Positions 49,035 to 58,472 of a stretch of 64,000 nt of DNA are shown here, piece by piece; the stretch's first letter is position 1; every line of letters begins with the position of its first letter. This DNA is from Sporolactobacillus sp. CQH2019. Its GTDB lineage: Bacteria; Bacillota; Bacilli; Bacillales; Sporolactobacillaceae. Made by a program: the position numbers and the translations under genes. The stretch spans positions 191,942 to 255,941 of the forward strand of contig NZ_JARAJZ010000002.1 in the NCBI RefSeq assembly GCF_028765345.1, given 5' to 3'. The notes beneath the pieces were generated by a model. That model was not told where the DNA came from. It searched no databases and saw nothing but the letters and a program-made list of their open reading frames with translations.

Positions 49035-50130
49035 TGCCGCTTCCTCCCTCGATACCGTTTACAATCCAAACAATAAGCCCAAAAATGATTGATAGGGCCA
49101 GAAAAAACCACAAAGTCAGCGGCATAAAAATCTTTTCGGACAAAGTATAAAAGGTCATATCACTGACCGGCCAGAGAACGCATACGATAATCAGAAAGCC
49201 GTAAAGCGATAATAAAAGTAATTGCGTTCTCTTCTTTTTAATTTGATACACTTCCGCAGAAATATACAGAAGCAAGGAAACGCGTATAAAGGCCCCGCTC
49301 AGCCATTGATAAATTGAAAAAAAATCAACATGCTCTATGAATCGGCCCAGCGTTAAAATACTCCACTCTTCGTAAGCGGGAAAGGTCTGCTTCGATGCCT
49401 CCACGGGACCGAATTCAGTGATCGCCCCGATAAACGGTCCGGCGGTCAGGAAAGAGAGTAAGAAAGCATTGATTGCCAGGGCCTTATAATTTATCGACCC
49501 GTGAACTTTATGACTGAGAAACAGAACCATCATTAATTCGATGGCCCCCGATAATGTATAGATCGTGCCGGAAAAAACAGGACCCATACCCTGCTCTAAA
49601 ACAGGACGGAGGAGCGAGAAGTCTTTGAAGTGCATATTTGAAATGCCGACAAACCATCCCAGAATGACAATGATTGTCAATAAAAAGACGTTGGTAATTG
49701 CTAAGGATTGCAAGCTTGTCGATGCCATAAGAGCACAAAGAATTGTAAACAATATAATAAGAAAAACAGACGGCGTATTAACGAGATAGGCAACTTTCGT
49801 CCACGCCGTCATTTCTTTGGAAGTGGTAAAAGCAAGAAAGACGAGATATAAACTAATCATTACTTTCAATAATGTCGTCGGCCAGGTCCCGATATGCCGA
49901 TCCAGCCAGCTGAATAAATGACCCCTGCCTGTGCCGTTATAAATATAAATAAGTAAAAAGCCCCACAGTGAAATAAGAATAAAAGCTAAGATGATCGACA
50001 GCCACCCGTCTCTTCCTGCAGATTGAATAAGCGCCGGGATGATCATCACGTGGTTCTTGAGGCCGATGCCTGTGATTAACAGCAGAGAAATTTGAACGAC
50101 CGATATCTTTCCTAAAGTTTTCCGCTTCAT
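48994..50130 (-). CDS. Germinant receptor B subunit (GerKB/GerAB family)
   Basis: 378-aa permease-like subunit with ten predicted membrane spans, of the endospore germination permease family (APC superfamily); it binds the germinant in characterised receptors. First gene of the operon; GGAG seven bases before the ATG. The gene order B-A-C differs from gerA (A-B-C) and gerK (A-C-B) of B. subtilis. Confidence 0.95.
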   Translation of the reverse strand: MKRKTLGKISVVQISLLLITGIGLKNHVMIIPALIQSAGRDGWLSIILAFILISLWGFLLIYIYNGTGRGHLFSWLDRHIGTWPTTLLKVMISLYLVFLAFTTSKEMTAWTKVAYLVNTPSVFLIILFTILCALMASTSLQSLAITNVFLLTIIVILGWFVGISNMHFKDFSLLRPVLEQGMGPVFSGTIYTLSGAIELMMVLFLSHKVHGSINYKALAINAFLLSFLTAGPFIGAITEFGPVEASKQTFPAYEEWSILTLGRFIEHVDFFSIYQWLSGAFIRVSLLLYISAEVYQIKKKRTQLLLLSLYGFLIIVCVLWPVSDMTFYTLSEKIFMPLTLWFFLALSIIFGLIVWIVNGIEGGSGNAQKKSEPETGRS

Positions 50131-50213
50131 TTATTGTCTCCTGTTCAATTTTTTTCAAAGTTTCCCTATGATAGATCCACTTCGACTCAGACCGGCACTG
50201 GGCATTATTCCGC

Positions 50214-50264
50214 AAAAAAAAAATGCCCGCACGTTGTTATTTTGACAACTGTGGGGGCATTTCT
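50214..50264. terminator. Terminator of the ger-side / dehydrogenase-side boundary
   Basis: AAATGCCC and GTTGT arms (50221-50237) pair with ACAAC and GGGCATTT (50245-50262); a run of ten A on the left gives a T-run on the minus strand. It lies 90 bases past the end of the acyl-CoA dehydrogenase gene. Confidence 0.75.
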
Positions 50265-50355
50265 ATTCGTGAAATCCGCCGATATCATTTTTGTGCAGGC
50301 GCTGCCGCACGTGAACGGAGTCTCTCAGCACTTTCGCCGACTCTCCCGGCACCGC

Positions 50356-51576
50356 CTACATCTGACGCTTTTCCCGCCTCCGGCGGCGGGCATGCGTGAT
50401 CAGTGCCTCAGCAACGGTCATTTTCTGCATATCGTCTGTCCCTTCTTCAAACCAAAGCGACCGGGCATCACGGTAAAGCCGTTCTACCGGACTGGCCTTG
50501 CTGTAACCGATGCCGCCGAACAGTTTCAGGGCACCGTCCGTTACAAGACGCGATGTCTGAATCGCCTGCGCCTTTGCCACGGCCGCTTCAGACGATATAT
50601 CTTCCCCTAAATCATATTTTTCCGCAGCATCCACGCACAGCATCCGGGTACTCTGAATCGCGATCTGCATCTCAGCCAGTTTCATCTGCACAGCCTGGCG
50701 GCTGACAAGCGCTTTGCCGAATGTCTTTCTTGTCTGAACAAAATCGAGCGCCGCATCCAGAGCCTGCTGAGAAAGCCCGACCATTGACGTAGCAATGCCG
50801 ACCCGGCTCTGATCGAGAAACGCCCGGAGCGCAACGTCAAATCCGCCGCCGATGCCGCCGATAATGTCCTCCTCTCCCACCTCGCAGTGATCGAAAGTGA
50901 CGACGGCATGCGTGCAGCCGATATCTCCCATCATCGATCCCATATCTTCGAAAATCACTCCGGGATGATCCTTGGCGACAAGGAAGGCAGTCAGGCTGCT
51001 GCGGCCTGCCGCCCCTTCCATTTTAGCAATCACTGTAATAAACGCGGCTTCTTCAGCAAATGTGATCAGATGTTTGCGGCCGTTCAGAACATAGTGTCCG
51101 TCTTCTTCGCCGGCGATCGTGTGCAGATCGATGCCTGTCCCGTAATCGGGTTCCGTTAAAGCAAAAGCCGCCGATTTTCCTTCATTTACAAGTTTCGGCA
51201 GCCAGTATTGCTGCTGTCTGGAAGATGCTCTGTTAAGCGTTCTCCAAATGCTGTTGTAAGCATGGAAAGCCATGCGAATCGCTCCATGACAATGGGCGAT
51301 CTCTTCAAGGCACGGAAGATACAGCACCAGCGGCAGGCCTTCTCCTCCTGCCCATCGGGGAATGGTCAATTTATGGAAACCGAGGGCAACTATCCGCTTC
51401 CAAAACTCATCGGGAATTCTTTCTTCCCGTTCGATCCGCGCCCCCCATTCCGGCGCTTCCTCCCGGCAGAATGTCAGAACCCGTTCATAAACGGCTTTGG
51501 CCCGATTGATTGACTCTTCGCTGTAAGAACTATGAAATTCGGCCGCTCTAAACCAGCTGTTCTCAAATAGACTCAT
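50356..51576 (-). CDS. Acyl-CoA dehydrogenase family flavoprotein
   Basis: 406-aa ACAD-fold protein that should oxidise an acyl thioester (alpha,beta) with FAD. Seen: AFALTEPDYGTGIDLHTIA (FAD/substrate loop, near 137-155), the C-terminal FGGIGYSKASPVERLYRDAR helix and FEEGTDDMQK near 383, where the Glu of EGT is the usual catalytic-base position. Last gene of the reductase-ACP-ligase-dehydrogenase operon, 12 bases after the ligase. Given the adjacent ACP, the substrate may be carrier-bound, as for prolyl-PCP dehydrogenases; inference. Confidence 0.92.
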   Translation of the reverse strand: MSLFENSWFRAAEFHSSYSEESINRAKAVYERVLTFCREEAPEWGARIEREERIPDEFWKRIVALGFHKLTIPRWAGGEGLPLVLYLPCLEEIAHCHGAIRMAFHAYNSIWRTLNRASSRQQQYWLPKLVNEGKSAAFALTEPDYGTGIDLHTIAGEEDGHYVLNGRKHLITFAEEAAFITVIAKMEGAAGRSSLTAFLVAKDHPGVIFEDMGSMMGDIGCTHAVVTFDHCEVGEEDIIGGIGGGFDVALRAFLDQSRVGIATSMVGLSQQALDAALDFVQTRKTFGKALVSRQAVQMKLAEMQIAIQSTRMLCVDAAEKYDLGEDISSEAAVAKAQAIQTSRLVTDGALKLFGGIGYSKASPVERLYRDARSLWFEEGTDDMQKMTVAEALITHARRRRREKRQM

Positions 51577-51588
51577 CGAACCGACATC

Positions 51589-53259
51589 TCACTTTCTCTC
51601 GCTTGCCGACAGATGATCGGCTTTGATTCTTTCAAGCACCCATTCTCTCAGTACATTCTTTTTCGGCTTGCCGGATTCGGTTCGCGGCAGTTCGTCAAAA
51701 AATTCCAGACGATCGGGAAACTGAAATTTCGCTAATCCATGCACGCCCAGATAATCTCTCAGTTCGTCCAATCGGAATGCCTGCCGCCCTTCCTGCAGGA
51801 CAACGCAGGCAACAGTCTGCGCGCCAAGAGTCGGGTGCGGGGCACCGACGACGTTGACTGCCCCTACTCCGGGAAAGCCGCCGAGAACGTCCTCTACGCT
51901 CTTCGGGTCAATCTTAGTGCCCCCGCGATTGATGATATCGTCTGAGCGGCCGAGAAAAGTATAACGGCCGTTTTCATCCTGGCGAAGGAGATCGCCGGAA
52001 TGAAACCATCCTTCCCGGTCCCACTGTTTCGCAGCGAATTCGGGAAGCTCAAAATAACCGGCACAGAAGTTCGGACCGCGGGACCACATCTCTCCCGCTT
52101 CGCCTCTTTCAACAACCTTTCCCTCTTCATCCACCAGTTTTACTTCTTCGCCGGGCACAACAAATCCAACCGTTTTGCTGACCGCTTCAATCGGATCGTC
52201 CGGCCGGGTCAGCGTAGCGACAAAACCTTCCGTCCAGCCGAACAGGCAGCCGACCTGAATGCCGCTTGTTTCCTGAAGGCGCCGCAGTATAGCGCTCGGT
52301 ACGGATGCACCCGCATAAATGAAAACTTTAACACTCGAGGTATCGGCCTCTTCCAGACCGGAATAGTTCGCCATGTGTGTTACATGAGGCGGCGCACCGA
52401 TGATAAACGCCGCCTTTTCCTGCTCCGTCCAATCGAGGACGCGTTTGGCTGAAAAACGGTCAAGCAGCACGATCCGGCCGCCCGTCGCGATCGTCATCAT
52501 AATGCCGGCAAGCATGCCGGTCTGATGGGCAATCGGTGCAACATCAAGCACACAGTCCCCCGGCATGTAGCCAAAATTCTTTGCATAGGCCCGCGCGGCC
52601 CACAAATAATTGCCGTGCAGCTGCACAACGCCCTTGGGCGATCCCGTCGTTCCCGAAGTAAAAACCATAACAAACCCATCCGCAGGTCCCGGTGCATTCT
52701 CCTGTAAAACGTCTTCTGAAAGCTTTCTGCCGCTGTTTTTTAACGCCTCGAAATGTGGAACGCTGTCCGGAACGCCGGCAACATCACCCTGAACAATTAC
52801 GCTGACCAGACTGGGAACCTCTTTTTTAATTTCCAAGGCTCTTTGCCACAAATGGTGTCCACGATAACTGTCGACGGTGATCCACAATTTCGACTGTGAT
52901 TGTTTCAGGCTCTTGATGATCGCATTTTCTCCGAGATCAACCTGAAGAAGTACGCTGACGGCGCCGATCCGGGAAGCTCCAAAAATGGCCAGCACATAAT
53001 CCAGTGTATTAGGCAGCTGCATGGCAATGCGATCGCCCTTTCTGATGCCCATCCGGTAGAATTCCGCTGCCAGTGCTTCGACCTTTTCCCATAATTCTTT
53101 GTAGCTCAGGCTTTGCCGTTCATCTTTATGAATGAGATCCGGATTTTTTTCAACATCGGCTTTCAGTACATCAACGAATGACTCGTTTTCCCATATTCCC
53201 TTGTCCAGATACTCATTGATCCTTCGTTCCGATAAAACCTTGCCGCGGAAATTAAACAT
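51589..53259 (-). CDS. AMP-dependent acyl (aryl) ligase
   Basis: 556-aa ANL-superfamily adenylating enzyme, activating a carboxylic acid and loading it on CoA or on the adjacent ACP. P-loop VFTSGTTGSPKGVVQLHG (near 198-215), GWTEGFVATLTR, GWFHSGDLLRQDENGRYTFLG (near 425-445), hinge GRSDDIINRGGTKIDP and the catalytic Lys in ESGKPKKNVL near 540. Most like the DhbE/EntE and cyclohexanecarboxylate ligase group; specificity unknown. Its ATG overlaps the ACP stop (TAATG). Confidence 0.92.
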   Translation of the reverse strand: MFNFRGKVLSERRINEYLDKGIWENESFVDVLKADVEKNPDLIHKDERQSLSYKELWEKVEALAAEFYRMGIRKGDRIAMQLPNTLDYVLAIFGASRIGAVSVLLQVDLGENAIIKSLKQSQSKLWITVDSYRGHHLWQRALEIKKEVPSLVSVIVQGDVAGVPDSVPHFEALKNSGRKLSEDVLQENAPGPADGFVMVFTSGTTGSPKGVVQLHGNYLWAARAYAKNFGYMPGDCVLDVAPIAHQTGMLAGIMMTIATGGRIVLLDRFSAKRVLDWTEQEKAAFIIGAPPHVTHMANYSGLEEADTSSVKVFIYAGASVPSAILRRLQETSGIQVGCLFGWTEGFVATLTRPDDPIEAVSKTVGFVVPGEEVKLVDEEGKVVERGEAGEMWSRGPNFCAGYFELPEFAAKQWDREGWFHSGDLLRQDENGRYTFLGRSDDIINRGGTKIDPKSVEDVLGGFPGVGAVNVVGAPHPTLGAQTVACVVLQEGRQAFRLDELRDYLGVHGLAKFQFPDRLEFFDELPRTESGKPKKNVLREWVLERIKADHLSASERK

Positions 53260-53531
53260 TAACGGTCCCCTTTCTCTTCCAACTTCTTATAAAGATAGGC
53301 AACGACGCCCGATACAGTCGCTATTTCATCGAAATCCGCTTCAGGTATCTCCAGATTAAACTCATCTTCAAACGCAATCGCCAGCTCCGTCAGATCGAGG
53401 GAATCGGCACCGAGATCATCGACAAACAGACTGTTTTTCTTAATTTTGTCCTGATCCACCTGCAATTGCGCGGCAACGACTTTTTTGACCCTGTTTTCAA
53501 TTTCCTGTTCCGTCAGCTTTTCCATCTTCAA
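53259..53531 (-). CDS. Acyl carrier protein
   Basis: 90-aa carrier protein with the phosphopantetheine site DDLGADSLDLTELAIAFED (Ser near 43) and an acidic helix II. It is distinct in context from a housekeeping AcpP, being translationally coupled to an AMP ligase. A TTG at 53531 is six bases after GGGAG and is the likeliest start; ATGs at 53537 (no spacing) and 53525 (long spacing) are alternatives. Carries intermediates for this cluster. Confidence 0.92.
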   Translation of the reverse strand: MKMEKLTEQEIENRVKKVVAAQLQVDQDKIKKNSLFVDDLGADSLDLTELAIAFEDEFNLEIPEADFDEIATVSGVVAYLYKKLEEKGDR

Positions 53532-53600
53532 GTGCATCTCCCTGCCGTATGTTTTCTTCCGGTCGTCTGTAAAGCGAATGGCTCGAAGACAGCGCCGCTT

Positions 53601-54356
53601 TCAGACAAGCGGAAGAGTGACCCCGCCGTCAACCCGGATGGTCTGTCCGCGGATCATCTCAGCCTCTTTCGAGCAGAGAAAAAGTGCCAGATTGGCAACA
53701 TCATCCGCATTAACCATTCGGCCGGACGGCATCTTTGCTTTCAAATGTTTGATCGTCTGTTCCATTTCCGGAAAATGCTTCAAAGCATCCGTGTAAACCG
53801 CTCCTGCGGCGATGGCATTGACATTGATTTTTCGTTCTGCCAGTTCAACGGCAAAATAACGCACCAGCGATTCAAGGGCAGCTTTGCTTGCGCCCACCGA
53901 TGCGTAATAAGGAAAAACATAATCCGCTCCGAACGAAGAGAGCGCAATCACGGATCCCCCCTCTTCCGGCATGAGCCGCACCGCCTGCTGCACCGCAATA
54001 AGAAAGGCACGGGTATTGACGGACAGTGTCCAATCCCAGCCCTTAGTGTCCAGCTCCATCGTCGATCGGTTTCTCCCGGACGCGGCGCCGTGGATAAAAA
54101 TATCGACTCTTCCGAAAACGGTTTTGATTTGATTAAACATTTCCTTGATTTTCGTCTCGTCAGCCATATTTGCCCGGACAACTAGCGCCCGTCGTCCGGC
54201 GGCCTCTATTTCAGCAGCCGTTTTTCTGGCTGCTTCGCCGTTCCGCACGTAATTGACGACGACATCGGCTCCTTCCTCGGCAAAACGGACGGCAAGCCTG
54301 TGCCCAATGCCGCGGGAACTCCCTGTGACGCAGGCGACCTTTCCTGCAAAACGCAA
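53601..54356 (-). CDS. fabL: FabL-like enoyl-ACP reductase (SDR)
   Basis: 251-aa short-chain dehydrogenase closely patterned on B. subtilis FabL (enoyl-ACP reductase III): CVTGSSRGIGHRLAVRFAEE, KIKEMFNQIKTVFGRVDIFI, AASGRNRSTMELDTKGWDWT, YxxxxxxK as YASVGASKAALESLVRY, and MIRGQTIRVDGG near the end. The TTG at 54356 has GGAGG seven bases before it; the longer frame to 54434 has none. First gene of the minus-strand acyl cluster; it could act on the ACP-bound product or serve general fatty acid synthesis. Confidence 0.9.
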   Translation of the reverse strand: MRFAGKVACVTGSSRGIGHRLAVRFAEEGADVVVNYVRNGEAARKTAAEIEAAGRRALVVRANMADETKIKEMFNQIKTVFGRVDIFIHGAASGRNRSTMELDTKGWDWTLSVNTRAFLIAVQQAVRLMPEEGGSVIALSSFGADYVFPYYASVGASKAALESLVRYFAVELAERKINVNAIAAGAVYTDALKHFPEMEQTIKHLKAKMPSGRMVNADDVANLALFLCSKEAEMIRGQTIRVDGGVTLPLV

Positions 54357-54584
54357 GATCTCACCTCCTTCCGTTTCATCCGATTTTTCGTTTCCCTCTA
54401 AAAACAGAATTCCCGAAAAACGAGATTCCCGCACAGCAGAAAACTTAAAAATGTGATACCATAATCTTGAAATTTATTTCCTCTGTTTCTTCTATATTGT
54501 TTCAAATATACTGATAATCTTCAATTATTTTGAAGGCAAATGAATAAATGTTAACAATTTTGCCTTTTAATGGGGGGGTCACTT

Positions 54585-55853
54585 GTGCAGAAAAAAACAC
54601 GAATTGTCGTGACGGGAATGGGTGCAATCACCCCATTTGGGCAGGGAATTACATCCTTCTGGGAAAATTTGATTGCAGGTAAAACCGCCGTCCGGATGAC
54701 TTCCGATGAGCAGCTCAGGAAATGGGCCCCGGTCACCGCAGAAGCGGCGACATTCTCGGCCGAGGATTTTATGGAGCGGAAGCTGATCAGAAAGACCGAC
54801 CGTTTCAGCCAAATGGCGCTGGCCGCGACAGCGGAAGCTCTCAGTAATGCGGGATGGAAAAGCCGTGAGGAATTAAACGGCGACTATGACGGAAATCGTG
54901 TCGGCATTGCTATGGGATGCGCTTTCGGCGGTGTGCAGACACTTGACGAAGGTATGAAAAGGCTGGCCGGCGGCGCGGCTCATGCAGGACCGCGGCTTGT
55001 TCCGAAATCGATTCCGAATGCCGCCGCAGCAACGATTGCCAGGCAGTGGGGCATTCACGGGCCCGTTATTACCTATTCTACCGCCTGTGCCTCATCCGCG
55101 AATGCAATCGGCGAGGCCAGTTATTGGCTTCGCCTCGGTGAAGCGGATATGGTCATTGCCGGCGGTACAGAATGCCTGTTCAGCCCGGTGATACTGGCAG
55201 GGCTTCGATCGGCCGGTGCACTTGCCGTTTCCGGACCGGAGGATGATCCCGGCGCCTGGTCGCGGCCGTTTGACGCCGGCCGGGCCGGAATGGTCATGGG
55301 TGAGGGGGCGGGTATTCTGATTCTTGAGACCTACGATCATGCCGTCCGTCGCGGAGCGAAGATTTATGCGGAATTTTCCGGTTACGGAGCAACCAACGAC
55401 GCGTACCATGAAACCGCCCCCGATCCGACCGGGTTCAGTGCCGCGCTGGCGATGACACGCGCCCTGCATCAGGCGGACATCGATCCATTGCAAATCGACT
55501 ACGTGAATGCGCACGCGACCGCTACTCAGGCAGGCGATGCCGCAGAAAGCATCGCACTGCATGAAGTCTTCGGAAATAGTTTAAACCGGATCCCTGTCAG
55601 TTCAATCAAGGGAGCCGTCGGACATTTGCTGGGTGCAGCGGCAGCCGTTGAAAGCATCGCCTGTATCAAAGCACTGGAGACGGAAACGCTGCCTCCGACC
55701 ATCAACTGCCGGCAAAAAGATGCTTCCGCACCCGCGGATATTGTTCCGGATCTCAGCCGGCATCATAGAAAGATCGGGTTTGCTCTGAGCAACTCATTCG
55801 GCTTCGGCGGGCAGAACGGCGTGCTCATCTGGAAAAATGCTGCGTCGCTCTGA
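54585..55853 (+). CDS. FabF-like beta-ketoacyl-ACP synthase
   Basis: 422-aa KAS II type condensing enzyme. The Cys-His-His triad is intact: Cys in TYSTACASSANAIG (near 163), His in VNAHATATQAGD (near 305) and His in KGAVGHLLGAAAAVES (near 342); C-terminal ALSNSFGFGGQNGVL. The GTG at 54585 has a GGGGGGG ribosome site six bases upstream; the ATG at 54570 has none. Divergent from the reductase-ACP-ligase-dehydrogenase operon, sharing the 54357-54584 promoter region. Could extend the carrier-bound acyl unit. Confidence 0.93.
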   Translation: MQKKTRIVVTGMGAITPFGQGITSFWENLIAGKTAVRMTSDEQLRKWAPVTAEAATFSAEDFMERKLIRKTDRFSQMALAATAEALSNAGWKSREELNGDYDGNRVGIAMGCAFGGVQTLDEGMKRLAGGAAHAGPRLVPKSIPNAAAATIARQWGIHGPVITYSTACASSANAIGEASYWLRLGEADMVIAGGTECLFSPVILAGLRSAGALAVSGPEDDPGAWSRPFDAGRAGMVMGEGAGILILETYDHAVRRGAKIYAEFSGYGATNDAYHETAPDPTGFSAALAMTRALHQADIDPLQIDYVNAHATATQAGDAAESIALHEVFGNSLNRIPVSSIKGAVGHLLGAAAAVESIACIKALETETLPPTINCRQKDASAPADIVPDLSRHHRKIGFALSNSFGFGGQNGVLIWKNAASL

Positions 55854-55923
55854 GAACAAATCCGCAAGATAGCAAATGCTGCTTTCATTGCCCGGCAGCA
55901 GGATCATTATTGAAGCGCAAGCA

Positions 55924-55966
55924 TCGAATAACCCACGCCCGGTCAGGGCCTGGGTTATTCGATTTA
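55924..55966. terminator. Bidirectional terminator after the ketosynthase gene
   Basis: TCGAATAACCCA (55924-55935) pairs with TGGGTTATTCGA (55951-55962), 12 bp, followed by ATTTAT. A second strong inverted repeat (GCCGTGCCTGCT, 55987, with AGCAGGCACGGC, 56003-56014) lies next to the following gene. Confidence 0.7.
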
Positions 55967-56020
55967 TCCGGGATCTGAAGCGACTGCCGTGCCTGCTGCA
56001 TGCGAAGCAGGCACGGCGGC

Positions 56021-56230
56021 TTAAGATTCACGCATTTTTTTGAGCCGTTCAATCTTTTCTTTTCTGATCCGGTCATAGGCACCGAACAGCACTTTGTTTC
56101 CCTTGACGCGGACGAGAAAAGCCAGGGCGAGACTGGCGATCAGCAGAAAGACATTGCTTTGAACCAGTGTCAGGACAAAGAGGGCAAAGGACAGGCCCAG
56201 CATGAGATACCAAAATGTTTTCTTAATCAT
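56021..56230 (-). CDS. Small two-TM protein of the PTS operon
   Basis: 69-aa protein with two hydrophobic segments (about 6-22 and 26-44) and a basic tail (RIRKEKIERLKKMRES). Its start overlaps the IIC stop by four bases (ATGA), so it is coupled to the PTS operon. No family recognised; perhaps an accessory membrane peptide of the transporter. Confidence 0.75.
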   Translation of the reverse strand: MIKKTFWYLMLGLSFALFVLTLVQSNVFLLIASLALAFLVRVKGNKVLFGAYDRIRKEKIERLKKMRES

Positions 56231-57597
56231 GAAACATCCGCTTCGCTTTCGCCGTCAGCGGCAACTTCTTGTTTGTTTTGCCGGTCGATGTCTTTATACA
56301 GCCAATAGAACAGAACCATCCAGGCGACAAGGCCGAGAATAGCCCAAATGTTAAATTTAGCTGCAAAAGCTGCCAGAAAGCGGAAATCAGGTGATTCAAA
56401 GGTGCTCCAGCTCAGCATCATGCCGTGTGGGATCTTAACCGTTCCGACTGCTTTTCCGAGCCGCGTAATATACGGTGCAAAGAACGTTGCCGCATAAAGA
56501 AACAGCGGTGAAGTAATCAGTCCCATAATCAACATATGGATAATGTTGGCATTGGTCAGGAGCAGCGCCGCAACAACGAACGACAGATTAATAATGCCGG
56601 CAAAAGGCAGAACCGCATTGCCCGGAAGCACAATCGCACAGATCAGCAGGATCGGTATCGTGATAATGACGGCGACCCACAGTTCGCTGCGGCCGGCAAG
56701 AATCGGCCAGTCGAGCCCAATGAGCACTTCCTTATCGGAAAACTTATTGCGCATGTATTCGGATACTCCCTCAGAAATCGGCGATAGAGCCTGGGAGAAT
56801 AATTTTGAGATCATCGGGAACAGAACAAGTGCCGAGGCCGCCTGGACAGCCAGCGTCAGGGAACCCGAGATGCTGTAGCCGGCAGCGAAACCGAGAAGCA
56901 GGCCGATGATGGCACCCATGACTTCGTTTTCACCGAAAATACCGATCTTCTCTTTCAGAAAATCCGAATCCACTTTTTTGTTGAGGCCAGGCGTTTTATT
57001 CAGCAGAATTTCTACAGGATGGAGAATGTTCGCCAACAACGTAATATGATGAGGCACCGTCACGCCGGGAATCCCCGTCAGTTTCTCGACCCGCGGCCCC
57101 CAGATATCCCCGACCTTGAGTTCCAGAACGACCTGAAGAGCCGCCGCCAGAAAACCCATAACATAACTTCCGGAGATATAGGAAACCATCACGGCAGTGA
57201 ATATTTTCGACCAGACGTTCCACATATCCACGTTCAATGTCTTCGTCCAGTTAAAAATCAGCATCACGATATTGATACCGATCTGCAGCGGGAACATCAG
57301 GAAGGCATACGGCCAGGCCCATGATATCGCCGCCATGCCCGGCCATCCGCCGTCCACCGCGGTCAGAGTGATTCCGGTCCGTTGCGAAAGCGCCTGCGCG
57401 GCCGGACTGATCGAACCGGTCATGAAATTAATGACCAGGGTCATACCGGTAAAAGCAATGCCCAGCGTTAATGCTGCCGAAAACGCATCTTTGAATTTCA
57501 TTCTTGCGATCAGGCCGACGATCAACATGATAATCGGCACAAACACCGGGGCACCCAGATTAAGGATATAATTGACAACTTCCCTAAGCACTTGCAT
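56227..57597 (-). CDS. gatC: PTS galactitol-type EIIC permease
   Basis: 456-aa membrane component of a GatC-family phosphotransferase permease with about eleven spans. Typical phrases GAPVFVPIIMLIVGLIARMKF at the start and WNVWSKIFTAVMVSYISGSYV near 130-150. Imports a polyol or related sugar with concomitant phosphorylation. GGAGGGG before the ATG; 33 bases after IIB. Actual substrate not deducible. Confidence 0.94.
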   Translation of the reverse strand: MQVLREVVNYILNLGAPVFVPIIMLIVGLIARMKFKDAFSAALTLGIAFTGMTLVINFMTGSISPAAQALSQRTGITLTAVDGGWPGMAAISWAWPYAFLMFPLQIGINIVMLIFNWTKTLNVDMWNVWSKIFTAVMVSYISGSYVMGFLAAALQVVLELKVGDIWGPRVEKLTGIPGVTVPHHITLLANILHPVEILLNKTPGLNKKVDSDFLKEKIGIFGENEVMGAIIGLLLGFAAGYSISGSLTLAVQAASALVLFPMISKLFSQALSPISEGVSEYMRNKFSDKEVLIGLDWPILAGRSELWVAVIITIPILLICAIVLPGNAVLPFAGIINLSFVVAALLLTNANIIHMLIMGLITSPLFLYAATFFAPYITRLGKAVGTVKIPHGMMLSWSTFESPDFRFLAAFAAKFNIWAILGLVAWMVLFYWLYKDIDRQNKQEVAADGESEADVS

Positions 57598-57630
57598 GAT
57601 TTTCCCCTCCGTTTTTCCTTGAATTTATGT

Positions 57631-57930
57631 TTACTTCACTTTCTTTGCATCCGCCTTCTTGATTGCATCAACCAGTTTTTCAAATTCTTTGTCCTGGCCC
57701 ATCCCCGTTAGAAAAGCAACGCCGTTAATCACAGGAATGGTGAATTTTTTATTCGTCCGGACGATCGACACATATACATCCGCGCCTTTGATAAAATTAT
57801 CCAGCGATTTAATGTCCACCGCTTCAACCGTTGAATGAATGTTCTGCTCCTTCAGCATTCTGTTGATTTTGGATGCCACCGTCTGTGAAGTCGCAACTCC
57901 CGAACCGCAAGCCACAATAACTTTTGCCAT
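57631..57930 (-). CDS. gatB: PTS galactitol-type EIIB
   Basis: 99-aa cytosolic phosphocarrier with the active Cys in VIVACGSGVATSQTVASKI (Cys 8) near the N-terminus, the P-loop-like site of lactose/galactitol IIB proteins. AAGGAG precedes the ATG. Second PTS gene of the operon. Confidence 0.95.
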   Translation of the reverse strand: MAKVIVACGSGVATSQTVASKINRMLKEQNIHSTVEAVDIKSLDNFIKGADVYVSIVRTNKKFTIPVINGVAFLTGMGQDKEFEKLVDAIKKADAKKVK

Positions 57931-57952
57931 GATCTCTGCACTCCTTCATGTT

Positions 57953-58453
57953 TTATACGGCCTGTTCCGCCGCAAATGATTTTTTAATGATTTGAAGAAC
58001 CTGCTCATCGCTCGACGTATGAAGCAGCTCATCAATGACCGATTCATTGGATAGCATGCCCATTAACTTCTGCAGTACTTTGACCTGAAGACCGTTGCGC
58101 ATCACACCGAGCAGAAAGATAATCTCCGCCTGGATTTTCTGATCATCAGGACGTCCGCCCATCGGCGCGAACGCAATCGGCTGCTTCGGACGGATGACCG
58201 CAATAAAAGGTTTTTGGATATGGACGGGATCGGCATGAGGAATCGCCGCGCCGACCGACGCTGTCTGCAGTCCGGTCGGATAGTTTCGTTCGCGCTCCGT
58301 GATCGCTTTATAAAAAGTTTGCTTAACATACCCTCCGCGTTCAAGGAACCCGGCGATTTTTTTAAAAAAATCCGCTGCATCCGCCCATTCCGCGTCAAGA
58401 AAAACCAGATCCTTTTTGAAAAATAAATCGAACGTCAAATTATCTTCCGTCAT
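57953..58453 (-). CDS. gatA: PTS EIIA (fructose/mannitol type, GatA-like)
   Basis: 166-aa EIIA-2 domain with the phosphorylated His in AAIPHADP (near residue 72) and downstream conserved LGVMRNGLQVKVLQKLM. GGAGG before the ATG. Receives phosphate from HPr and gives it to IIB next door. Confidence 0.94.
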   Translation of the reverse strand: MTEDNLTFDLFFKKDLVFLDAEWADAADFFKKIAGFLERGGYVKQTFYKAITERERNYPTGLQTASVGAAIPHADPVHIQKPFIAVIRPKQPIAFAPMGGRPDDQKIQAEIIFLLGVMRNGLQVKVLQKLMGMLSNESVIDELLHTSSDEQVLQIIKKSFAAEQAV

Positions 58454-58472
58454 CGGAATCGCCTCCAGATAC

